Source: Vibrio hippocampi | Lineage (GTDB): Bacteria > Pseudomonadota > Gammaproteobacteria > Enterobacterales > Vibrionaceae | Direction of reading: 5' to 3' | DNA: 64,000 nucleotides | Assembly (NCBI RefSeq): GCF_921292975.1 | Contig: NZ_CAKLCM010000002.1 | Span: 1,798,001-1,862,000, forward strand | Part shown: positions 1-9,314 of the stretch, piece after piece | Layout: each line of letters begins with the position of its first letter | How positions within the stretch are numbered: the first letter of the stretch is position 1 | Translations under genes and position numbers: made by a program | Notes under the pieces: model-generated | What the model was told of the DNA's origin: nothing | Database searches by the model: none | The model's input: only the letters and a program-made list of their open reading frames with translations

Positions 1-499
1 CCAATACCATTAATGCAGTAGCAATATTGGGGCTATCGTCGTTGCGAATTAGAAAAGGCGTCGCAATGGATCCGAGGGTAAAAACCGCACCAAAAATCAA
101 AACGTCTAAGTACTGCATACCCATTGCATAGATCTCACCGTCCACCCCTTGCCAAGCAAGGAACTGGTGAGAAAACTGCCATAGAAGTATCGCCACTATC
201 GGCGCACAAAGCGCCAATGTCATCATACCTGTCGCCAAGATTTGCTTGGCGGCATCACGATCTTCTTCACCAAGACGAATCGAGGCAAGCGCACCAGTAC
301 CGACACCGATCATCATACCTAAGCCAAGAATAGAACCAATCACCGGCCAAGCCACATTAATACCCGCTAGCCCGCTCGCCCCCATAAACTGACCAATAAA
401 AATGCCATCGACGACTTGGTATAAGCCATTGACCAGCATCGCGGCAACCGTCGGTATGGCATAGCGCCAAAACTGTTTTTGAATTGATAGATTGTTCAT
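1..499 (-). CDS. MATE family multidrug efflux transporter (3' part outside window)
   Basis: An open frame begins at an ATG at 499 (MNNLSIQKQFWRYAIPTVAA) and runs without a stop to the window edge, so about 166 N-terminal residues are visible. Glycine-rich hydrophobic segments such as VNGLYQVVDGIFIGQ and GVGTGALASIRLGE are typical of the first helices of MATE (multi antimicrobial extrusion) transporters, which export cationic drugs by Na+ or H+ antiport across the inner membrane. The gene lies 66 bp downstream of a MarR regulator on the same strand. A perfect 12-bp inverted repeat between them suggests control by that regulator. Substrate unknown. The family call is fairly secure despite truncation. 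Confidence 0.82.
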   Translation of the reverse strand, partial: MNNLSIQKQFWRYAIPTVAAMLVNGLYQVVDGIFIGQFMGASGLAGINVAWPVIGSILGLGMMIGVGTGALASIRLGEEDRDAAKQILATGMMTLALCAPIVAILLWQFSHQFLAWQGVDGEIYAMGMQYLDVLIFGAVFTLGSIATPFLIRNDDSPNIATALMVL

Positions 500-526
500 A
501 ACACCATCTTAAATTTACCACAACGC

Positions 527-557
527 ACCATTTAGTTAACAAAGCTAACTAAATGGT
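527..557. promoter_or_regulatory. Perfect palindromic operator between marR-type gene and MATE gene
   Basis: Arms ACCATTTAGTTA (527-538) and TAACTAAATGGT (546-557) are exact reverse complements around a 7-base spacer. The inner part TTAGTTA-N7-TAACTAA recurs upstream of the regulator itself at 988-1008. A size near 20 bp with two-fold symmetry fits MarR dimers. Assignment to the neighbouring MarR protein is inference. Confidence 0.7.
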
Positions 558-565
558 CAAATTGA

Positions 566-976
566 TTAGCCTAATGCTTTTTCGAGTAACTGCTGCAGTT
601 GTGCATATTCATCACTATCAAGCGAATGACTCAGGCGCTTTGCCAGCAAGCCATAAATTTCAGTCTCACTGCTCAGTGACGTCAATGCCTTATCGGTTAA
701 TATCACGCGCTTAGATCGTGCATCCTCTACGCAAGGAATACGGGCAACTAAACCTTTTCTTTCCAGACGCTGCACCATTGTCGTGGCTGAGGGCTTGGAA
801 ACATTGAGCTGTGCAGCAAGATCCGTCAACCTTATTGGCTCTCCCCACGATTGAACCGCTTTCAAGTAATCATATTCATTGAAATTCAAATGAGCCAAGG
901 GATCTTCTTTGGCATGGGTTCGCCATATTTTTGAGGCTAACCGCTCTAACTTCTCTAGGTTTGCTTCTATCGACAT
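566..976 (-). CDS. MarR family transcriptional regulator
   Basis: This 136-residue protein has the MarR winged helix-turn-helix layout. A helical N-terminal dimerisation part (about 1-30) is followed by a winged helix (about 33-95) with recognition helix VSKPSATTMVQRLERKGLV and wing EDARSKRVILT, then a C-terminal dimerisation helix. Proteins of this family usually repress adjacent efflux genes and are released by small phenolic or drug ligands. The gene is followed on the same strand by a MATE transporter. Matching palindromes lie before both genes, so an autoregulated regulator-pump pair is likely. The inducer cannot be read from sequence. Confidence 0.88.
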   Translation of the reverse strand: MSIEANLEKLERLASKIWRTHAKEDPLAHLNFNEYDYLKAVQSWGEPIRLTDLAAQLNVSKPSATTMVQRLERKGLVARIPCVEDARSKRVILTDKALTSLSSETEIYGLLAKRLSHSLDSDEYAQLQQLLEKALG

Positions 977-987
977 GACTTTCTCAT

Positions 988-1008
988 TTAGTTAGTAAGG
1001 TTAACTAA
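988..1008. promoter_or_regulatory. Palindromic operator upstream of the MarR gene
   Basis: TTAGTTA (988-994), 7-base spacer, TAACTAA (1002-1008). Both the half-sites and the spacer length are the same as in the larger palindrome at 527-557. It lies 12-32 bases upstream of the regulator start, as expected for autorepression. Confidence 0.68.
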
Positions 1009-1056
1009 TTTACCAATATCAGTGTGTAGTTTCAATAGAATTTATTGTCTCAATGG

Positions 1057-1109
1057 TATATCCAAGTCACCTCAAGATGCGAGGTTGAGTGAGATTTGCT
1101 TGGTTTGTA
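1057..1109. repeat. Degenerate copy of a short interspersed repeat (copy 1)
   Basis: TATATCCAAGTCACCTCAAG starts this stretch, and TTGCTTGGTTTGTA near the end is a weak inverted match. It shares the core ACCTCAAGATGC with copies at 39355-39418 (ACCTTAAGATGC there) and 40265-40313. It lies in the gap downstream of nlpI, just beyond its terminator. This is the most decayed copy of the three. Confidence 0.5.
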
Positions 1110-1125
1110 GACAAGGCAACGACAA

Positions 1126-1160
1126 CAAAAAAAGCACCCGTTTGTTAAACATGGTGCTTT
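1126..1160 (-). terminator. Intrinsic terminator after nlpI
   Basis: On the minus strand a stem AGCACC/GGTGCT (1153-1158 with 1133-1138) with a 14-base loop is followed by an uninterrupted T run. It lies 30 bases past the nlpI stop. Confidence 0.75.
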
Positions 1161-1189
1161 CTATGAAGGAACAATCTCGTTGGTTGTGT

Positions 1190-2104
1190 TTACTGCTCTA
1201 CTTGTGACTCATTCATCGCTTGTACTGCGTTAATGATTCTGTTGGTCTCGATATGAGCGTATCTATTTTCAATGAAATCATAAACACCTTGAGCGAGAGA
1301 GAGTTTATAGAGTGAAAATGCACCAATATAGTCTCCAGCTATTTGCTGACGCTTTGCCAGATAGAAATAGATCTCGGTCAATCGCTCTGCCAATACCGTA
1401 TTGGAGCTATCAGGAATGGTATTGATCGCATACTGGAAAGCGTGTTCCTCAGGGATATCGTTAAGCATCAGTGCAACTAATACCCAAGCCCAATCGTCAT
1501 TGTTAACATTACGGGCTTGATAGCGTAGTTGTAGATTATTAAACGCTTTTTCTGGTGATTGCTGCTGTTCAATGATGTATAGCCACAGCACCCGGTAAGG
1601 ATCACTGGGATCTTGTTGGTAAAAGGTCTGCATACCTTCGAGCGCAAGAGGAATACGGTTGCCGTAATAAAGGGCTATCGCACGATTTCGTATCGCGGCT
1701 GTTACTTTAGGGTCAAGCTCTAGTGTTGATTCAAAGGCTTCATAGGCAGAGTCAAAATCACCAATCTGGGTATAAAACAACCCTAGAGAATTAAACACCG
1801 CTGGTTGTGCGGGATTCAATTGCAACGAATAGTTGAAGTCTAATTGGGCAAGGTTTCTCAATCCAAGGTAATCATAATAACTCCCTCTCTCGAAATACAT
1901 TTTGGCTCTTAGATCATCATCAAGATCACTGCGCGATAATAATTGCGATAGGCGCGCTATTTGAATCTCGTATTGAACATTAGCTCTCTCTGGCTTTGCC
2001 ATCGGAGGGTTTAGCCATTGTTCATTAGAAGAGGTTTGATTTGAAACACACCCTCCCAGCAATAACAACGAACAACATAAACTGGCTATTTGAAACAACT
2101 TCAC
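1190..2104 (-). CDS. nlpI: Lipoprotein NlpI, TPR-repeat adaptor
   Basis: The chosen start is GTG at 2104 because a strong TAAGGAG lies 9 bases upstream. An in-frame extension to 2179 would lack a ribosome site and bury the signal peptide. The 304-residue product starts with a lipoprotein signal, lipobox LGGC with lipidated Cys19. Three tetratricopeptide repeats follow at about residues 66-98, 101-132 and 135-166. NlpI is an outer-membrane lipoprotein. In E. coli it scaffolds peptidoglycan hydrolases and delivers the endopeptidase MepS to the protease Prc. It sits directly downstream of pnp, as in E. coli, but no deaD follows here. Family call is firm. Confidence 0.93.
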   Translation of the reverse strand: MKLFQIASLCCSLLLLGGCVSNQTSSNEQWLNPPMAKPERANVQYEIQIARLSQLLSRSDLDDDLRAKMYFERGSYYDYLGLRNLAQLDFNYSLQLNPAQPAVFNSLGLFYTQIGDFDSAYEAFESTLELDPKVTAAIRNRAIALYYGNRIPLALEGMQTFYQQDPSDPYRVLWLYIIEQQQSPEKAFNNLQLRYQARNVNNDDWAWVLVALMLNDIPEEHAFQYAINTIPDSSNTVLAERLTEIYFYLAKRQQIAGDYIGAFSLYKLSLAQGVYDFIENRYAHIETNRIINAVQAMNESQVEQ

Positions 2105-2179
2105 TATTGGTATCTCCTTACATCTCGCATCACTGAGCCTAAATCCAAGCGGTGAACTCGAGATACAATCCTTGCACAT

Positions 2180-2206
2180 AAAAAAAGAGGGCCGCAGCCC
2201 TCTTTT
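2180..2206 (-). terminator. Intrinsic terminator between pnp and nlpI
   Basis: Perfect 7-bp stem AGAGGGC/GCCCTCT (2186-2192, 2197-2203) with a 4-base loop, followed on the minus strand by six T residues. It should end most pnp transcripts before nlpI. Confidence 0.85.
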
Positions 2207-2244
2207 ATATCACGCTTTTAAGAACAATAGTCTAGAAAAACTAA

Positions 2245-4368
2245 TTATTCTGCGTCAGACGCTTTTTCTTCAGCAGCGGGTTGCTCAACCGCTTCTTTCA
2301 TACTTAGACGTACACGGCCCTGACGGTCGATCTCAAGTACTTTAACTTGTACTTCTTGACCTTCTTTCAGGTAGTCACTGACTTTCTCTACACGCTCTTG
2401 AGCGATTTGAGAAATGTGTACCAGACCATCTTTACCAGGAAGAACAGTTACAAACGCACCGAAGTCCGCTAGTCGTGCGACTTTACCTGTGTAGATCTTA
2501 CCAACTTCAACTTCTGCAGTGATTGCTTCAATACGCTTGATTGCGTCTTGCGCTTGATCGTTGTCAGTAGCAGCAATCTTAATCGTACCGTCATCTTCGA
2601 TTTCGATAGTCGTACCGGTTTCTTCAGTTAGCTGACGGATAACCGCACCACCTTTACCGATAACGTCTTTGATCTTCTCAGAGCTGATCTTCATCGTATG
2701 GATACGAGGCGCGAATTGAGAAATATCTTCACGAGCACCAGAAATCGCTTCATCCATTACAGACAGGATGTGCTTACGTGCACCTTGCGCTTGGTTAAGA
2801 GCAATTTGCATGATCTCTTTAGTGATACCTTCGATCTTGATGTCCATTTGAAGTGCAGTGATACCCGTGTTAGTACCTGCTACTTTAAAGTCCATGTCAC
2901 CTAGGTGGTCTTCGTCACCAAGGATGTCAGAAAGAACAACGAAATCGTCGCCTTCTTTAACAAGACCCATTGCGATACCCGCAACAGAAGACTTGATTGG
3001 AACACCAGCGTCCATAAGCGCAAGAGAAGTACCACATACAGAAGCCATTGAAGAAGAACCGTTAGATTCTGTGATTTCTGATACAACACGTACAGTGTAT
3101 GGGAACTCATCTACAGATGGCATTACCGCAGCAATACCACGCTTAGCTAGTTTACCGTGACCGATTTCACGACGCTTAGGAGAACCTACGAAACCCGTTT
3201 CGCCAACACAGTATGGAGGGAAGTTGTAGTGTAGTAGGAAGTGATCTTTACGCTCACCCGTTAGCTCATCGATGATTTGTGCGTCACGCTGCGTGCCAAG
3301 AGTAGCAGTAACGATAGCTTGAGTTTCACCACGAGTGAATAGAGATGAACCGTGAGTACGTGGAAGAACACCAGTACGTACGTCTAGCGCACGAACCATG
3401 TCTTTTTCACGACCGTCGATACGTGGATTACCAGCAATGATGCTGCGGCGTACTACTGTTTTCTCTAGATCGTGGAAGATAGAGTGAACTTCTTTTAGGT
3501 TCACTTCTTCGTTTTCAGACACTAGTACTGCGTTAACTTCAGCTGCGATTGCATGGATGCGATCGTAACGAGTCATTTTCTCAGTAATTTGGTAAGCTTC
3601 AACCAGCTTAGCTTCTGCTAGTTCAGCGATACGAGTGTTAAGCGCAGTGTTCTCTGCTGGAGCAACCCAATCCCATGCTGGAGTTGCAACTTCAGCTGCG
3701 AATTCGTTGATCGCGTTAATAACAACTTGCTGTTGATCGTGACCAAATACTACTGCTGATAGCATCTCTTCTTCTGTTAGGTTGTCTGCTTCAGACTCAA
3801 CCATAAGAACAGCGCCTTCAGTACCTGAAACAACAAGGTCAAGCTTAGACGTTTCTAGCTCAGTGTTGCTTGGGTTAAGTACTAGTTGACCGTCGATGTG
3901 ACCAACACGTGCTGCACCGATAGGACCGTTGAACGGGATACCCGAGATAGCAAGCGCTGCAGAAGTACCGATCATTGTTACCATGTCAGGTTGAACGTCT
4001 GGGTTTACAGACATTACTGTAGCGATAACTTGAACTTCGTTTTTGAACGAGTCAGGGAAAAGAGGACGGATTGGACGGTCGATTAGACGAGCCGTTAGTG
4101 TTTCACCTTCAGAAGGACGACCTTCACGCTTGAAGAAACCACCAGGGATTTTACCTGCAGCGTAAGTACGCTCTTGGTAGTTTACCGTTAGCGGGAAGAA
4201 GTCTTGACCTTCTACTGCTTCTTTTTTACCTACTACAGAAACGAATACTGACGTATCGTCCATTGTTACCATAACGGCAGCAGTAGCTTGACGTGCAATA
4301 ACGCCAGTCTCTAGAGTAACTGTGTGGTTACCGTACTGGAACGTTTTAACAACTGGTTTTTCGAACAT
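2245..4368 (-). CDS. pnp: Polyribonucleotide nucleotidyltransferase (PNPase)
   Basis: The protein has 707 residues, close to E. coli PNPase. PNPase degrades RNA 3'-5' by phosphorolysis and is a core part of the RNA degradosome. Visible in order are two RNase PH-like domains (about 10-220 and 310-545), a KH domain with the GxxG motif in [12 protein letters not shown] (about 553-610), and a C-terminal S1 domain ([15 protein letters not shown], about 620-690). The C-terminus is acidic. It is downstream of rpsO on the same strand. A long processed-type hairpin in its leader (4448-4502) matches the RNase III/PNPase autocontrol arrangement known in E. coli. Confidence 0.98.
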   Translation of the reverse strand: MFEKPVVKTFQYGNHTVTLETGVIARQATAAVMVTMDDTSVFVSVVGKKEAVEGQDFFPLTVNYQERTYAAGKIPGGFFKREGRPSEGETLTARLIDRPIRPLFPDSFKNEVQVIATVMSVNPDVQPDMVTMIGTSAALAISGIPFNGPIGAARVGHIDGQLVLNPSNTELETSKLDLVVSGTEGAVLMVESEADNLTEEEMLSAVVFGHDQQQVVINAINEFAAEVATPAWDWVAPAENTALNTRIAELAEAKLVEAYQITEKMTRYDRIHAIAAEVNAVLVSENEEVNLKEVHSIFHDLEKTVVRRSIIAGNPRIDGREKDMVRALDVRTGVLPRTHGSSLFTRGETQAIVTATLGTQRDAQIIDELTGERKDHFLLHYNFPPYCVGETGFVGSPKRREIGHGKLAKRGIAAVMPSVDEFPYTVRVVSEITESNGSSSMASVCGTSLALMDAGVPIKSSVAGIAMGLVKEGDDFVVLSDILGDEDHLGDMDFKVAGTNTGITALQMDIKIEGITKEIMQIALNQAQGARKHILSVMDEAISGAREDISQFAPRIHTMKISSEKIKDVIGKGGAVIRQLTEETGTTIEIEDDGTIKIAATDNDQAQDAIKRIEAITAEVEVGKIYTGKVARLADFGAFVTVLPGKDGLVHISQIAQERVEKVSDYLKEGQEVQVKVLEIDRQGRVRLSMKEAVEQPAAEEKASDAE

Positions 4369-4447
4369 TGTTATTCCTTTTGTCGCTATAGGCTATCTGT
4401 GTTGATGACCATTAGCTTCAGATTAATTGGAACTCAGGCATCACAAA

Positions 4448-4502
4448 TCGCGACTAGTGAAAATGAACTTCAGCAAAGCGAATTCATTTTGAATAGTCGC
4501 GA
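4448..4502 (-). promoter_or_regulatory. pnp 5' leader double-stranded hairpin (RNase III-type autoregulation element)
   Basis: TCGCGACTA (4448-4456) pairs perfectly with TAGTCGCGA (4494-4502). After a 3x3 internal loop, AAAATGAA (4460-4467) pairs with TTCATTTT (4483-4490). The resulting 17 paired positions end about 80 bases before the pnp start. In E. coli, RNase III cuts a similar leader duplex and PNPase then removes it to repress itself. Function here is inferred by position and shape. Confidence 0.75.
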
Positions 4503-4641
4503 CCTGTTGGTCGACGTGGTTGACTGTAATGCTATGAGTTACTGTTGAACAAATTCCAAGAGAGGAATTTTACCGTGCGTAGTATAACGGTATAAAAAGG
4601 ATTTGGCTAAGCTATAGCAATTAAAATAAGTAACGGGCAAC

Positions 4642-4669
4642 AAAAAAGGGGCTTTAAGCCCCTTTTTTG
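4642..4669 (-). terminator. Intrinsic terminator after rpsO
   Basis: AAGGGGCTT pairs with AAGCCCCTT around a tight loop, flanked by A and T runs. On the minus strand it follows the rpsO stop by about 25 bases. Confidence 0.88.
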
Positions 4670-4694
4670 ACAAACTGTTCTATGCAGCCGCTGA

Positions 4695-4964
4695 TTAGCG
4701 ACGTAGGCCTAGACGCTTGATTAGATCTTGGTAACGAGAAAGGTTTTTGCCTTTCAGGTAGTCAAGAAGCTTACGACGGCGAGAAACCATACGTAGTAGA
4801 CCACGACGGCTGTGGTGATCGCCTTTGTGCGCTTTAAAGTGACCTTGTAGGTGGTTGATAGAAGCGGTAAGTAGAGCTACTTGAACTTCTGGTGAACCGG
4901 TATCGCCTTCACCTTGAGCGTATTCTGCAACGATTGCTGCTTTAGTTTCTGCATTCAGAGACAT
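4695..4964 (-). CDS. rpsO: 30S ribosomal protein S15
   Basis: An 89-residue protein with the S15 signature ([18 protein letters not shown] and [12 protein letters not shown]). S15 binds the central domain of 16S rRNA and organises the 30S platform. The length equals that of E. coli S15. Ribosome site AGGAGA lies just before the ATG. A good sigma70 promoter lies at 5036-5064, so rpsO and pnp can be transcribed apart from truB. S15 represses its own translation in E. coli through a leader fold. A comparable leader of about 60 bases is present here but was not folded. Confidence 0.98.
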   Translation of the reverse strand: MSLNAETKAAIVAEYAQGEGDTGSPEVQVALLTASINHLQGHFKAHKGDHHSRRGLLRMVSRRRKLLDYLKGKNLSRYQDLIKRLGLRR

Positions 4965-5035
4965 AATTCTCTCCTAAAGAGTTAAGTTAAACACTGTGCT
5001 GCCAATCTCTGATTCAGCCAGCACGAGGAAGCGGG

Positions 5036-5064
5036 ATTATAGGGAATAATCCCAACATTCGCAA
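5036..5064 (-). promoter_or_regulatory. rpsO promoter
   Basis: On the minus strand -35 TTGCGA (5059-5064) and -10 TATAAT (5036-5041) are separated by exactly 17 bases. They are followed by a GC-rich discriminator CCCGC, the pattern of growth-rate and ppGpp-controlled ribosomal promoters. Start of transcription is expected near 5028. Confidence 0.8.
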
Positions 5065-5119
5065 GCCGTTTCACACGGCTTTTCGCAAACGGGTATAGGC
5101 ATGTAGATGCCAACCAATA

Positions 5120-6055
5120 TTAGCGGAAAACCACCAAGCGTTTCGGCGCGATTTTACCGTCGTCATTAATCTCACCAACGCCGATAAATACTCGTTCATC
5201 ACCCATGGTCAAACGAAGAGGACCATCCGCTTCTACACCGAACACTTGCACCGGCTGACCGTGTTGAACCATATCGGCAAGATCGGCAATCAAGTTAACC
5301 TCTGGTAAATCTTCTACCGCGGTATCCACCGGCAATAGCAGAGAGTCCAGCAGTTCACTTGGACTGCGCTCTTCTCGATGAGCTTGCTCTAACAACTCAT
5401 TAAGTTGCTCAAGTGTCACCATCTTGTCGTAGGGGTAGTTAGCCACCTCTGTGCGACGAAGCATCGTCACGTGGGCGCCACAACCTAGCATCTCTCCTAA
5501 GTCATCCACGATAGTTCGAATGTAAGTCCCTTTGGAACAGTGGACTTCCATCTCGACCTCATCCCCTTCAAAACGATGGAGGATGATTTCGTACACGTTG
5601 ATCTTGCGCGACTCACGCGGTACTTCAATACCTTGTCGCGCATATTCATACAGAGGCTTGCCCTGATACTTAAGCGCGGAGAACATGGATGGCACTTGAT
5701 CGGTTTCACCACGGAATTTATCAATGCAGCTTTCAAGCAGCGCTTGATCAACATTAATCTCTCGCGTTTCTACCACTTCACCATCTGAGTCGGAGGTATT
5801 GGTGCGCTCGCCCAGTTTAGCAATCACGCGATAGCGCTTATCGGAGTCGAGCAGAAACTGAGAAAATTTGGTGGCTTCACCAAGGCAGATCGGTAACATG
5901 CCCGTCGCTAAAGGGTCGAGTGCGCCTGTATGGCCTGCTTTGTCAGCAAAGTAGATACGCTTTACTTTTTGCAGTGCGTCGTTCGATGAAATGCCTGTTG
6001 GCTTATCTAACAGAACCACTCCATGTACTGGACGACCTTTACGACGACGAGCCAT
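5120..6055 (-). CDS. truB: tRNA pseudouridine(55) synthase TruB
   Basis: A 311-residue enzyme that converts U55 of the tRNA T-loop to pseudouridine and also acts as a tRNA-folding chaperone. The catalytic motif [15 protein letters not shown] places the nucleophile at Asp47. [13 protein letters not shown] and a C-terminal PUA-like segment follow. Length is close to the 314 residues of E. coli. Its ATG overlaps the rbfA stop by one base (TAATG), so the two are translationally coupled. The downstream hairpin around 5065-5085 has a poor T tail. Confidence 0.97.
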   Translation of the reverse strand: MARRRKGRPVHGVVLLDKPTGISSNDALQKVKRIYFADKAGHTGALDPLATGMLPICLGEATKFSQFLLDSDKRYRVIAKLGERTNTSDSDGEVVETREINVDQALLESCIDKFRGETDQVPSMFSALKYQGKPLYEYARQGIEVPRESRKINVYEIILHRFEGDEVEMEVHCSKGTYIRTIVDDLGEMLGCGAHVTMLRRTEVANYPYDKMVTLEQLNELLEQAHREERSPSELLDSLLLPVDTAVEDLPEVNLIADLADMVQHGQPVQVFGVEADGPLRLTMGDERVFIGVGEINDDGKIAPKRLVVFR

Positions 6056-6468
6056 TACTTATCCTCTCCCTGATCCAGTTCATCCTCGCGACCAGATTCT
6101 TGCTGTTTACGTTTATCTTCGCTCAGCACTTCGCTCACTAGGTTCGACATACGCATCCCTTCTACCAGAGTGTTGTCATACTGGAAACGAACTTCTGGCG
6201 TCAGACGCAGGCGAATACGCTTGCCTAACATCATACGAATATGTGTTTCATGTTCACGTAAAGCAGCAATGCTCGATTCTGGCGTTTGCTCACCCACACA
6301 CAGGAAAGTCACAAATACTTTTGCATAAGCTAGGTCACGAGATACCTCAACATCGGAGATAGTCACCATACCCAGGCGAGAATCACGAACTTCGCGCTGA
6401 AGGATCAGCGCCAATTCTTTTTGTAATTGCTGCGCAACACGTTGCGTGCGGCTAAATTCTTTTGACAT
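6055..6468 (-). CDS. rbfA: Ribosome-binding factor A
   Basis: RbfA binds the 30S subunit during late 16S maturation and is required in the cold in E. coli. The start at 6468 ([19 protein letters not shown]) gives 137 residues and matches the family N-terminus. An upstream in-frame start at 6540 would cross a strong hairpin and is rejected. The single KH-type fold shows DPRLGMVTI-like [18 protein letters not shown] followed by [12 protein letters not shown]. The gene overlaps truB by one base. It lies 100 bases downstream of infB, separated from it by two stable hairpins. Confidence 0.95.
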   Translation of the reverse strand: MSKEFSRTQRVAQQLQKELALILQREVRDSRLGMVTISDVEVSRDLAYAKVFVTFLCVGEQTPESSIAALREHETHIRMMLGKRIRLRLTPEVRFQYDNTLVEGMRMSNLVSEVLSEDKRKQQESGREDELDQGEDK

Positions 6469-6484
6469 TTCTTTTCTCTCTATA

Positions 6485-6513
6485 GGAAAAATGGGGGGCT
6501 TGCGCCCCCCATG
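6485..6513 (-). terminator. Terminator-like hairpin between infB and rbfA
   Basis: ATGGGGGGC (6491-6499) pairs with GCCCCCCAT (6504-6512) across a 4-base loop. On the minus strand it is followed by a short T run. It sits 22 bases upstream of the rbfA start. A second 11-bp perfect hairpin (ATCACTACTCA 6529-6539 with TGAGTAGTGAT 6550-6560) immediately precedes it after the infB stop. Since rbfA and truB have no obvious promoter of their own, partial termination is likely. Confidence 0.7.
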
Positions 6514-6568
6514 GTGTATTAAACAACCATCACTACTCAATTAAAATTCTGAGTAGTGATTTTGTCAA

Positions 6569-9292
6569 TTAGTCTAGAGTACGTTTGATTTCAACGATCT
6601 CGAATACTTCGATTTGGTCGCCAACGCGCACATCGTTGTAGTTCTTAACGCCGATACCACATTCGTAGCCGTTCTTAACTTCTTGAACGTCATCTTTAAA
6701 GCGACGTAGTGACTCTAGTTCACCTTCGTAGATAACAACGTTTTCACGTAGAACGCGGATTGGGTTGTTACGCTTAATCAGACCTTCAGTAACCATACAA
6801 CCAGCGATTGCGCCCAGTTTCGGTGACTTAAATACGTCACGAACTTCAGCAAGACCAATGATCTCTTGCTTGAATTCTGGAGCAAGCATACCGCCCATTG
6901 CTTGTTTAACTTCGTCAATCAATTGATAAATAATTGAGTAGTAACGTAGGTCAACACTTGCAGACTCGATAGCACGACGAGCAGACGCATCCGCACGTAC
7001 GTTAAAGCCAAGGATGATTGCATTTGAAGCTTCAGCCAGTACAGCATCAGTTTCAGTAATACCACCAACACCAGAACCAACGATATTTACTTTAACTTCG
7101 TCAGTAGACAGTTTCAGTAGAGAGTCAGCAATCGCTTCTACAGAACCTTGTACGTCCGCTTTCAGTACTACGTTTAGCTCAGCCACTTCACCAGCCGTCA
7201 TGTTCGAGAACATGTTTTCTAGTTTAGATTTCTGCTGACGAGCAAGTTTCACATCACGGAACTTACCAGCACGGTAGTTAGCAACTTCACGCGCTTTACG
7301 CTCATCACGTACAACTGTCGCTTCATCACCTGAAGATGGCACGCCTGAAAGACCTAGGATTTCCACAGGAATAGATGGACCAGCTTGAGTGATCTCTTTA
7401 CCTAGCTCGTCACGCATCGCACGAACACGACCATATTCCTGACCACAAAGAACGATATCGCCTTTGTTTAGCGTACCTGATTGAACAAGTACCGTTGCTA
7501 CTGGACCACGACCTTTATCTAGGCGAGATTCAACAACAACACCAGAAGCCATGCCTTCAGCGACTGCGGTAAGCTCTAGAACTTCAGATTGAAGAAGGAT
7601 AGCTTCTAACAGACCTTCGATGTTAGTACCCTGTTTTGCAGAGATGTGAACAAACATGTTCTCACCGCCCCACTCTTCAGGAATAACGTCATATTGAGCA
7701 AGCTCATTCTTAACGTTATCTGGATTCGCGTCTTCTTTATCGATCTTGTTCACAGCAATAATCAGAGGCACGCCGGCAGCTTTCGCGTGCTGGATTGCTT
7801 CGATTGTTTGCGGCATCACGCCATCGTCTGCAGCAACAACAAGAACAACGATATCCGTCGCTTGAGCACCACGAGCACGCATTGCCGTAAAGGCTGCGTG
7901 TCCAGGAGTATCAAGGAAGGTAATCATACCGTTGTCAGTTTCTACGTGGTAAGCACCAATATGTTGGGTAATACCACCCGCTTCGCCAGATGCAACGTGT
8001 GTACGACGAATATAGTCAAGCGTCGATGTCTTACCGTGGTCAACGTGACCCATGATAGTCACAACAGGTGCACGTGGCACTGCTTCAGCTGTGCTATCAC
8101 GGTCAGACAGTACCGCTTCTTCCAGTTCATTCTCTTTACGAAGAACAACCTTATAACCCATTTCTTCAGCAACAAGTTGTGCAGTTTCCTGGTCGATAAC
8201 TTGGTTGATAGTCGCCATCGCGCCCATCTTCATCATCACCTTGATAACCTCGGTTGCTTTAACCGTCATCTTCTGAGCTAGCTCAGATAAAACGATCGTT
8301 TCACCGATAACAATATCTTGCTTAGCAACAGTCGCCGTCTTATCGAAGCCGTGCTGCATTGATGTTGGTTTAGCAAGTTTGCCTCGCTTACCACGTTGGT
8401 TGCGAGCGCCACGATTGCTGTTCGGGCGAGAATCGTCTTTATCTTGTGCAGACTTCTTCTTACGACGACGTGGTTTCTTCTCTTCGCTACGATCTTGAGC
8501 ATCTTCTGCTTCACGAGCGTAGGTCGAGGTCGTTGTATGGTAGTCACCTTTATCGCCGTCTTGCGATTTCTTTTCTTGTTCCGACCAGCGAGCGGCGTTT
8601 TCTTCCGCCAGTTTACGCGCTTCTTCAGCAAGGCGTGCAGCTTCAGCTTCTGCCTTGCGTTGCGCTTCTTCTTCCTGACGGCGTTTCAGCTCATCTGCTT
8701 CTTTCTTCGCTTCAGCATTCTTTGCATTCATTTGTTTCTTAGCCTTTTCTGCTTCGTCGCGCTTTTCTGCTGTCGGTTGAACATTACGTTTTTCATCAGC
8801 TTCGCGTTTTGCTGCTTCCTCAGCTAAACGCTTTTCTTCAGCTTCTCGCTTTGCTTGTTCTTCAGCTTGGCGCTTTGCTTCTTCTGCAGCATCATGTTTA
8901 GCTTGCTCTTCGGCTTCACGTTTTGCACGTTCTTCTGCCTCACGCGTCGCTGCTTCCTCAGCTTCACGTTTCGCTTGCTCGTCGATTGCACTGCGCTTTA
9001 CATAAGTACGTTTCTTGCGTACTTCTACTTGCACATCTTTGCTCTTACCACCGCCAGCAGAAACTGACAGTGTGCTACGAGTCTTACGCTGAAGCGTTAG
9101 ACGTGTAGGCTCTGAATCACCAGATGTGTCACCATGTTCTTTTTTCAAGTGAGCTAGAAGCGCTTGCTTCTCTTCATCGTTCACTTGATCGCTTGCTGAT
9201 TTTTTAAAACCAGCATCAGCAAGTTGTTCTACTAGGCGTTCGACTGGCGTACCAATCTCTTCGCTAAGTGCTTTAACTGTAAGTTCTGTCAT
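6569..9292 (-). CDS. infB: Translation initiation factor IF-2
   Basis: A 907-residue GTPase that brings fMet-tRNA to the 30S subunit and promotes subunit joining. An IF2_N domain (about 1-55) is followed by a long Ala/Glu/Lys/Arg coiled region made of degenerate [12 protein letters not shown] repeats (about 90-300). The G domain has G1 GHVDHGKT (about 412), DTPGHAAF and NKID (about 514), and beta-barrel and C-terminal fMet-tRNA domains complete it. The ribosome site GGAGG stands 8 bases before the ATG. Internal starts giving shorter IF2 forms, as known in E. coli, are possible but not assigned. It lies between nusA and rbfA in the conserved operon. Confidence 0.98.
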   Translation of the reverse strand: MTELTVKALSEEIGTPVERLVEQLADAGFKKSASDQVNDEEKQALLAHLKKEHGDTSGDSEPTRLTLQRKTRSTLSVSAGGGKSKDVQVEVRKKRTYVKRSAIDEQAKREAEEAATREAEERAKREAEEQAKHDAAEEAKRQAEEQAKREAEEKRLAEEAAKREADEKRNVQPTAEKRDEAEKAKKQMNAKNAEAKKEADELKRRQEEEAQRKAEAEAARLAEEARKLAEENAARWSEQEKKSQDGDKGDYHTTTSTYAREAEDAQDRSEEKKPRRRKKKSAQDKDDSRPNSNRGARNQRGKRGKLAKPTSMQHGFDKTATVAKQDIVIGETIVLSELAQKMTVKATEVIKVMMKMGAMATINQVIDQETAQLVAEEMGYKVVLRKENELEEAVLSDRDSTAEAVPRAPVVTIMGHVDHGKTSTLDYIRRTHVASGEAGGITQHIGAYHVETDNGMITFLDTPGHAAFTAMRARGAQATDIVVLVVAADDGVMPQTIEAIQHAKAAGVPLIIAVNKIDKEDANPDNVKNELAQYDVIPEEWGGENMFVHISAKQGTNIEGLLEAILLQSEVLELTAVAEGMASGVVVESRLDKGRGPVATVLVQSGTLNKGDIVLCGQEYGRVRAMRDELGKEITQAGPSIPVEILGLSGVPSSGDEATVVRDERKAREVANYRAGKFRDVKLARQQKSKLENMFSNMTAGEVAELNVVLKADVQGSVEAIADSLLKLSTDEVKVNIVGSGVGGITETDAVLAEASNAIILGFNVRADASARRAIESASVDLRYYSIIYQLIDEVKQAMGGMLAPEFKQEIIGLAEVRDVFKSPKLGAIAGCMVTEGLIKRNNPIRVLRENVVIYEGELESLRRFKDDVQEVKNGYECGIGVKNYNDVRVGDQIEVFEIVEIKRTLD

Positions 9293-9314
9293 GCAACTAC
9301 CTCCTTGCTGATTA

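Larger units (their letters stand above)
4369..4694. other. rpsO-pnp intergenic region
   Basis: This 326-base gap holds no gene. It contains the rpsO terminator (4642-4669), a possible pnp promoter with -10 TATACT at 4581-4586 on the minus strand (the -35 is weak), and the large pnp leader hairpin at 4448-4502. It corresponds to the regulatory gap between the same two genes in E. coli. Confidence 0.75.

Noticed and set aside
2105..2179. Extended N-terminus of NlpI
   Set aside because: It would place 25 residues before the signal peptide and start almost on the pnp terminator. GTG at 2104 has the ribosome site.
7646..8281. 211-codon plus-strand frame opposite infB
   Set aside because: It lies wholly antisense to the conserved IF2 G-domain region, has no ribosome site and its His/Cys/Phe-rich product has no family features. 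It is a shadow frame.
8500..8980. Repeats inside infB as a CRISPR or mobile element
   Set aside because: They are degenerate KREAEE codon repeats of the normal IF2 N-terminal coiled region.
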